From assembly GCA_900542795.1 (NCBI GenBank), contig UQPD01000036.1:1-17704 (forward strand): a stretch of DNA of 17,704 nt, in the 5' to 3' direction. The notes under the pieces are model-generated. The model did not search any database. It saw nothing but the letters and a program-made list of their open reading frames with translations, and was not told the origin of the DNA. Below, in pieces: positions 14,196 through 17,704 of this stretch (position 1 is the first letter of the stretch; every line of letters starts with the position of its first letter). A program made the translations under genes and the position numbers. Source of the stretch: an uncultured Prevotella sp. Its GTDB lineage: Bacteria > Bacteroidota > Bacteroidia > Bacteroidales > Bacteroidaceae.

Positions 14196-16181
14196 ATGAG
14201 CGATATTATACATCTTTTGCCTGATTCGGTGGCAAATCAAATAGCTGCAGGAGAGGTTATTCAGCGACCAGCTTCAGTAATAAAGGAGTTGGTGGAGAAT
14301 GGTTTGGATGCAGGAGCTACGCACATACAAATAGTGGTGGAGGATGCTGGCAAATCGCTTGTACAGGTCATCGACAATGGGTGTGGTATGAGCGATACGG
14401 ATGCCCGATTGTCGTTTGAACGACATGCAACCTCAAAAATTCAGCAAGCCACCGACCTCTTTGCTCTACGTACAATGGGCTTTCGTGGCGAGGCATTAGC
14501 TTCAATTGCAGCTGTGGCGCAAGTAGAATTGCGTACCAAACAGCAAGGGCAAGACTTGGGTACTTGCATCAATATAGAAGGTTCAAAGGTGATGAACCAA
14601 GAACCCGTGAGTTGTCCTGCCGGTTCAAACTTTGCCGTGCGCAACTTGTTCTTTAATATTCCAGCCCGACGTAAGTTTCTCAAATCCAACCAAACGGAGT
14701 TGAGTAATATTATGACCGAAATAGAGCGTATTGCCTTGGCACATCCTGACATAGCCTTTACATTGCACTCAGGCGGTAATGTTTTGCTCGATTTGCACGC
14801 TGGCAACTTTCGCCAGCGCATAGTGGGCATCTTTGGTCGTAGAATAGACAGTCATCTTGTTCCCATTGAAGTAGACACAACTTTGGCGCATATTAGTGGT
14901 TTTGTAGGAATGCCTGCTGCAGCTAAACGTAAAAATGCACATCAGTATCTTTTTGTGAATGGTCGTTTTATGCGTCATCCCTATTTTGTAAAGTCCATTC
15001 TTACGGCTTATGAACGGTTGATACCCGATGGTCAGCAAGTGCCATTCTTTATAAAGTTTGAGGTAGACCCTTCACGTATAGATGTAAACATTCATCCAAC
15101 TAAAACCGAGATAAAGTTTGAGGATGATGCAGCAATCTTTCAAATTCTGCTTGCAGCGGTGCGTGAATCGTTAGGTAAATATGGTGCAGTGCCAGCCATT
15201 GATTTCGACACAGAAGCTCGTCCCGATATTCCAACCTTTACAGGGGATATGGGACAAGCACCTTCAATAGTTCCACCCACCATACACGTAGACACCTCAT
15301 TTAATCCTTTTAATAATAAGCATGATGAGGGTACTCTAACCGAGTCGAGTGGAAAAGGCAACTCTGCTTCGTTTGCTTCGAACTATACACCGCGCCCTTC
15401 AGCGACTTCCATCGATTGGCAGCAAGTTTATGAAAATGCGCAACGCGATTTAGGTGGAGTAAGTTCAGAAAAACCTGCAACAGAACCCGAAGGTGTGGCT
15501 TTAGAGAGTCATTACCAAGATGCGTTTGTGCCCAGAGAAGAAAATGCTTTTCCTGCATTCCCTACAGACAATGCAGCCTCCCTTTACGAAAAATTGCCCG
15601 AAAATGAGCAAAATGAATGGGCGGAGCATACTGCAACCGATTTCTTGCAATACAATGGTCGTTACATTGTGACTTCGCTTAGTTCGGGATTGGCGTTGAT
15701 TGATCAGCATCGTGCACACATCCGCATTCTCTATGAACGATACATGCGTCAGCTTAAAGAACACAAGGCACCTTCGCAACGTTTGTTATTTCCTGAAATG
15801 GTGAATGTGTCGCCAACCGAAGGTGTTATGCTTGAACATATCATGCCACAGTTGCAAGAGGTAGGTTTTGACATCTCGCCATTGGGTGGAGGTAGCTTCT
15901 CTTTATTAGGAACTCCGATGGGTACAGAAGGAATTGCACCAACCGTGTTGCTTAGTTCTATCTTGGCAGATGCTGTGAGTGGACAAGCAGACGCAGCTGA
16001 TACCGTAGGACATATCATTGCACTTGCCATGGCACGCAAGGTGGCTTTGCCAGTAGGGCAAGTTCTTAATAATGAGGAGATGTTAGCTATTGTGGAACAA
16101 CTTTTTGCTTGCTCTTCGCCTGCTATAACGCCTGATGGAGCCGCAGTTTTAACAACTCTCAAACCTGAAAAGATGTTTTGA
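14196..16181 (+). CDS. mutL: DNA mismatch repair protein MutL
   Basis: Links mismatch recognition by MutS to downstream excision. The 661-residue protein has the N-terminal GHKL ATPase with QIAAGEVIQRPASVIKELVEN (Glu34 and Asn35), DNGCGM (60-65) and GFRGEAL (95-101). A transducer domain follows with FVNGRFM and DVNIHPTKTEIKF, then a poorly conserved linker (about 330-490) and the dimerisation domain. In that C-terminal domain, the endonuclease motif DQHAxxExxxxE reads DQHRAHIRILYE (503-514), the ACR-like motif reads ARK (613-615), and the CPHGRP motif reads TPDGAA (645-650). Key metal-binding positions therefore appear replaced. It follows the OstA-like gene by 40 bases. Identity is firm; loss of nuclease activity is an inference. 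Confidence 0.96.
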   Translation: MSDIIHLLPDSVANQIAAGEVIQRPASVIKELVENGLDAGATHIQIVVEDAGKSLVQVIDNGCGMSDTDARLSFERHATSKIQQATDLFALRTMGFRGEALASIAAVAQVELRTKQQGQDLGTCINIEGSKVMNQEPVSCPAGSNFAVRNLFFNIPARRKFLKSNQTELSNIMTEIERIALAHPDIAFTLHSGGNVLLDLHAGNFRQRIVGIFGRRIDSHLVPIEVDTTLAHISGFVGMPAAAKRKNAHQYLFVNGRFMRHPYFVKSILTAYERLIPDGQQVPFFIKFEVDPSRIDVNIHPTKTEIKFEDDAAIFQILLAAVRESLGKYGAVPAIDFDTEARPDIPTFTGDMGQAPSIVPPTIHVDTSFNPFNNKHDEGTLTESSGKGNSASFASNYTPRPSATSIDWQQVYENAQRDLGGVSSEKPATEPEGVALESHYQDAFVPREENAFPAFPTDNAASLYEKLPENEQNEWAEHTATDFLQYNGRYIVTSLSSGLALIDQHRAHIRILYERYMRQLKEHKAPSQRLLFPEMVNVSPTEGVMLEHIMPQLQEVGFDISPLGGGSFSLLGTPMGTEGIAPTVLLSSILADAVSGQADAADTVGHIIALAMARKVALPVGQVLNNEEMLAIVEQLFACSSPAITPDGAAVLTTLKPEKMF

Positions 16182-16185
16182 GAGT
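16155..16185. terminator. Hairpin spanning the mutL stop codon
   Basis: ACTCTCAAA (16155-16163) pairs exactly with TTTGAGAGT (16177-16185) around a 13-base loop; the stop codon lies in the right arm. The following bases are A-rich, not T-rich, so it is not a standard intrinsic terminator on the plus strand. It may stabilise the mRNA end. The 226-base gap up to ompA contains this arm's end, several T and A runs, and the ompA promoter and leader. Confidence 0.45.
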
Positions 16186-16275
16186 GAAAAAAACGCAGAA
16201 TACATTAAAAAAAGCAAGTTTCATGTATCAAAAATGGTTTTTTTTTAGTGAAAACGGCTTTTTTCAGTAGAAAAA

Positions 16276-16308
16276 GTTGCAAGTTATGATTTCTTCTTCT
16301 TACCTTTG
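16276..16308 (+). promoter_or_regulatory. ompA-family gene promoter
   Basis: GTTG at 16276-16279 and TACCTTTG at 16301-16308 are separated by 21 bases, matching the Bacteroidota consensus. Transcription would begin near 16314, leaving a leader of about 94 bases before the ATG at 16408. Confidence 0.72.
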
Positions 16309-16407
16309 CAAAGAACTTAAGGTGCAAAGATGTGCACAAATGCCATCAAAGTACCTCCTAAAATAGCAAAACAAAATAAAATTTTAATAGTTCCAAATCA
16401 TTTAGTT

Positions 16408-17580
16408 ATGAAAAAGTTAATGATTGCACTCGCCTTTGTTGGTCTTGCTTCGACCACAACGGCTATGGCTCAGGAATCAGAAGTTCCTGCTAAGAAGTAC
16501 AGCGTTGCTACTAACTCATTCTGGGCAAATTGGTTTGTAAGTGCTGGTGTATCTGGTACATCTTACTACACTTCTCAGGAAAGTGGTGTGAGCAAATTCC
16601 CTATCAGCAATAAGCGTGGTACTATCGGTTTCACTGCTGCTGTAGGTAAGTGGTTTACTCCTTCTATTGGTCTTCGTACAAAGTTCGATTTCCTCAAAGG
16701 TAAGCAGGTAAACACTGAAAACAATCACCCTCTTTACACTTCAGTTACTGCACACGAGGATGTAATGTTCAACCTCTCTAACATGTTCTGCGGTTACAAC
16801 GAAGAACGTGTATGGAATGCAATTCTTTACGCTGGTATTGGTGTAGCTTCAAAGTTGAACGATGGTAAGAATGCTGATATCTACTACACTGCAGGTTGGT
16901 TGAACAACTTCCGTGTAAGCAAGCGCGTTCAGCTCTTTGCTGACCTCAGCATTGGTGCAACAGAAGGTTCACTCGATCAGGGTCCTAAGGATAATTGGTC
17001 TTCATTCCAGAAGAATAAGCACAGACACTGGGACAAGAACGTACGTCTTGACTTGGGTGTAACTTACAACCTCGGCAAGTGCAATTGGGACAAGGTGCCC
17101 GATGTTGAAGGTTTGATGGCTATGAACAAGGAGCAGATGGATGCCCTCAACCAGTCTCTCAAGGAGCAGCAGGATGAGAACGCACGTCTCCGCGAGATGC
17201 TCTCTACTACCAAGAATCAGCCTGTTGTTGAAAATACAAACACTAACGGTGTAAGCTCATTCGTTGGTACTTCTTCAAGCGTATTCTTCAACATCAACTC
17301 TGATAAGGTTGCAAGCCGCAAGGATCTCGTTAACGTGAAGGAACTTGCTGAGTATGCTAAGGCTAACAATGCTAAGATTGTTGTTACTGGTTATGCTGAT
17401 AGCAAGACTGGTTCTGTTGCATTCAACCAGAAGCTTTCTGAACGTCGTGCTAACACTGTTGCTAACGAGCTCGTTAAGATGGGTGTTAACCGCGACAACA
17501 TCATTACTGAAGGTAAGGGTGGTGTGATGAACCTTTCTCCGTTCTCATACAACCGTCGTGCTACTGTAAAGCTTCAGTAA
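16408..17580 (+). CDS. OmpA family outer-membrane protein
   Basis: Outer-membrane beta-barrel with a periplasmic peptidoglycan-binding domain, anchoring membrane to cell wall. I start at 16408 because MKKLMIALAFVGLASTTTAMAQ is a clean signal peptide (cleavage after AMA or AMAQ, residues 21-22). An in-frame ATG at 16330 would place 26 unusual residues before it. The mature protein (390-residue precursor) has aromatic beta-strand patterns to about residue 223, a short coiled coil (about 236-268, MNKEQMDALNQSLKEQQDEN), then the OmpA domain (about 285-390) with VTGYADSKTGS (Asp331) and NQKLSERRANTVANEL (Arg347), the peptidoglycan-contacting positions. Codons are strongly biased towards a small set (GGT, AAC, CGT, CTC) more than in neighbours, which suggests high expression. 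A promoter and a terminator frame it as a single-gene unit. Confidence 0.92.
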   Translation: MKKLMIALAFVGLASTTTAMAQESEVPAKKYSVATNSFWANWFVSAGVSGTSYYTSQESGVSKFPISNKRGTIGFTAAVGKWFTPSIGLRTKFDFLKGKQVNTENNHPLYTSVTAHEDVMFNLSNMFCGYNEERVWNAILYAGIGVASKLNDGKNADIYYTAGWLNNFRVSKRVQLFADLSIGATEGSLDQGPKDNWSSFQKNKHRHWDKNVRLDLGVTYNLGKCNWDKVPDVEGLMAMNKEQMDALNQSLKEQQDENARLREMLSTTKNQPVVENTNTNGVSSFVGTSSSVFFNINSDKVASRKDLVNVKELAEYAKANNAKIVVTGYADSKTGSVAFNQKLSERRANTVANELVKMGVNRDNIITEGKGGVMNLSPFSYNRRATVKLQ

Positions 17581-17618
17581 TCCATACGCACATTTCTATT
17601 TAAAGAAATAAATTTATT

Positions 17619-17650
17619 GCCAAGCTCTGTTATGGGGCTTGGCTTTTTTT
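17619..17650 (+). terminator. Intrinsic terminator of the ompA-family gene
   Basis: GCCAAGC (17619-17625) pairs with GCTTGGC (17637-17643) and is followed directly by seven T residues, a textbook rho-independent terminator about 40 bases after the stop codon. Confidence 0.92.
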
Positions 17651-17651
17651 A

Positions 17652-17704
17652 GTACGCTCGGCATGAGCATTATCTAACGGGTGCAAGTCCCTAGTAAGCC
17701 CTAA
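17652..17704 (+). mobile_element. Probable 5' end of a group II intron (cut by window edge)
   Basis: Right after the terminator T run and one A, the sequence GTACGCTCGGCATGAGC begins, close to the 5' consensus GUGYG followed by a small hairpin (GCTC/GAGC around GGCAT). It continues to CTAACGGGTGCAAGTCCCTAG, in which GGG/CCC and CTA/TAG pair around TGCAAGT. The GGTGCAAGTCC element and the C-G-C-rich GGCATG hairpin recall domain I of bacterial group II introns, by memory of the family. Insertion just behind an intrinsic terminator fits the habit of class C introns. Only about 53 bases are present, so the reverse transcriptase and the 3' end cannot be seen. It could also be a decayed remnant. 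Confidence 0.55.

Noticed and set aside
17652..17704. tRNA fragment (GGGTGCAAGTCCC as a T arm)
   Set aside because: The loop lacks the TTCRA pattern and no acceptor or anticodon arm can be built around it.

Overview
The window looks like chromosomal DNA from a member of the Bacteroidota, most likely order Bacteroidales and close to Prevotella. Three things point there. The protein set includes families typical of that group (an OstA-like protein far longer than proteobacterial LptA, a DUF4494 protein, paired parvulin/SurA-type isomerases, and an NAD-type PyrK-PyrD pair). Several genes are preceded by the Bacteroidota promoter form TAnnTTTG, some with a matching -33 TTG/TTTG about 20 bases upstream. 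Start codons lack clear Shine-Dalgarno sequences. The genus is an inference.

Layout. (1) 126-4571, plus strand: guaB (IMP dehydrogenase), then two exported parvulin-type peptidyl-prolyl isomerases, closed by a perfect 23-bp terminator stem. (2) 4685-5764: a lone YeiH-family membrane protein with a terminator on each side. (3) 5893-9058, minus strand: ispE, an EFR1-type flavodoxin/ferredoxin fusion, a DUF4494 protein and a YggS-type PLP-binding protein. Repeats lie around ispE: 26-bp tandem repeats on its 3' side and inverted heptamer repeats at both edges. (4) 9337-11018, plus strand: pyrK-pyrD, overlapping by 13 bases, the two subunits of the NAD-dependent dihydroorotate dehydrogenase. (5) 11171-12343, minus strand: an FprA-type flavodiiron protein. 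(6) 12545-16181, plus strand: an OstA-like exported protein and mutL. (7) 16408-17580: an OmpA-family porin/anchor with a strong promoter and terminator. (8) The last ~50 bases look like the 5' end of a group II intron placed just behind the ompA terminator.

How the genes relate. Envelope biogenesis recurs: the isomerases (outer-membrane protein folding), the OstA-like protein (LPS transport or a related envelope role) and OmpA. GuaB and PyrK/PyrD serve purine and pyrimidine nucleotide synthesis, IspE serves isoprenoid precursors, and FprA and the EFR1 protein are redox proteins of an anaerobe. Most of the window is ordinary housekeeping chromosome. I see no defence system, CRISPR array, tRNA or rRNA. 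The parts most worth a second look are the repeat landscape around ispE, the intron-like right edge, the MutL that seems to lack its endonuclease motifs, and the bracketed non-coding stretch after guaB.
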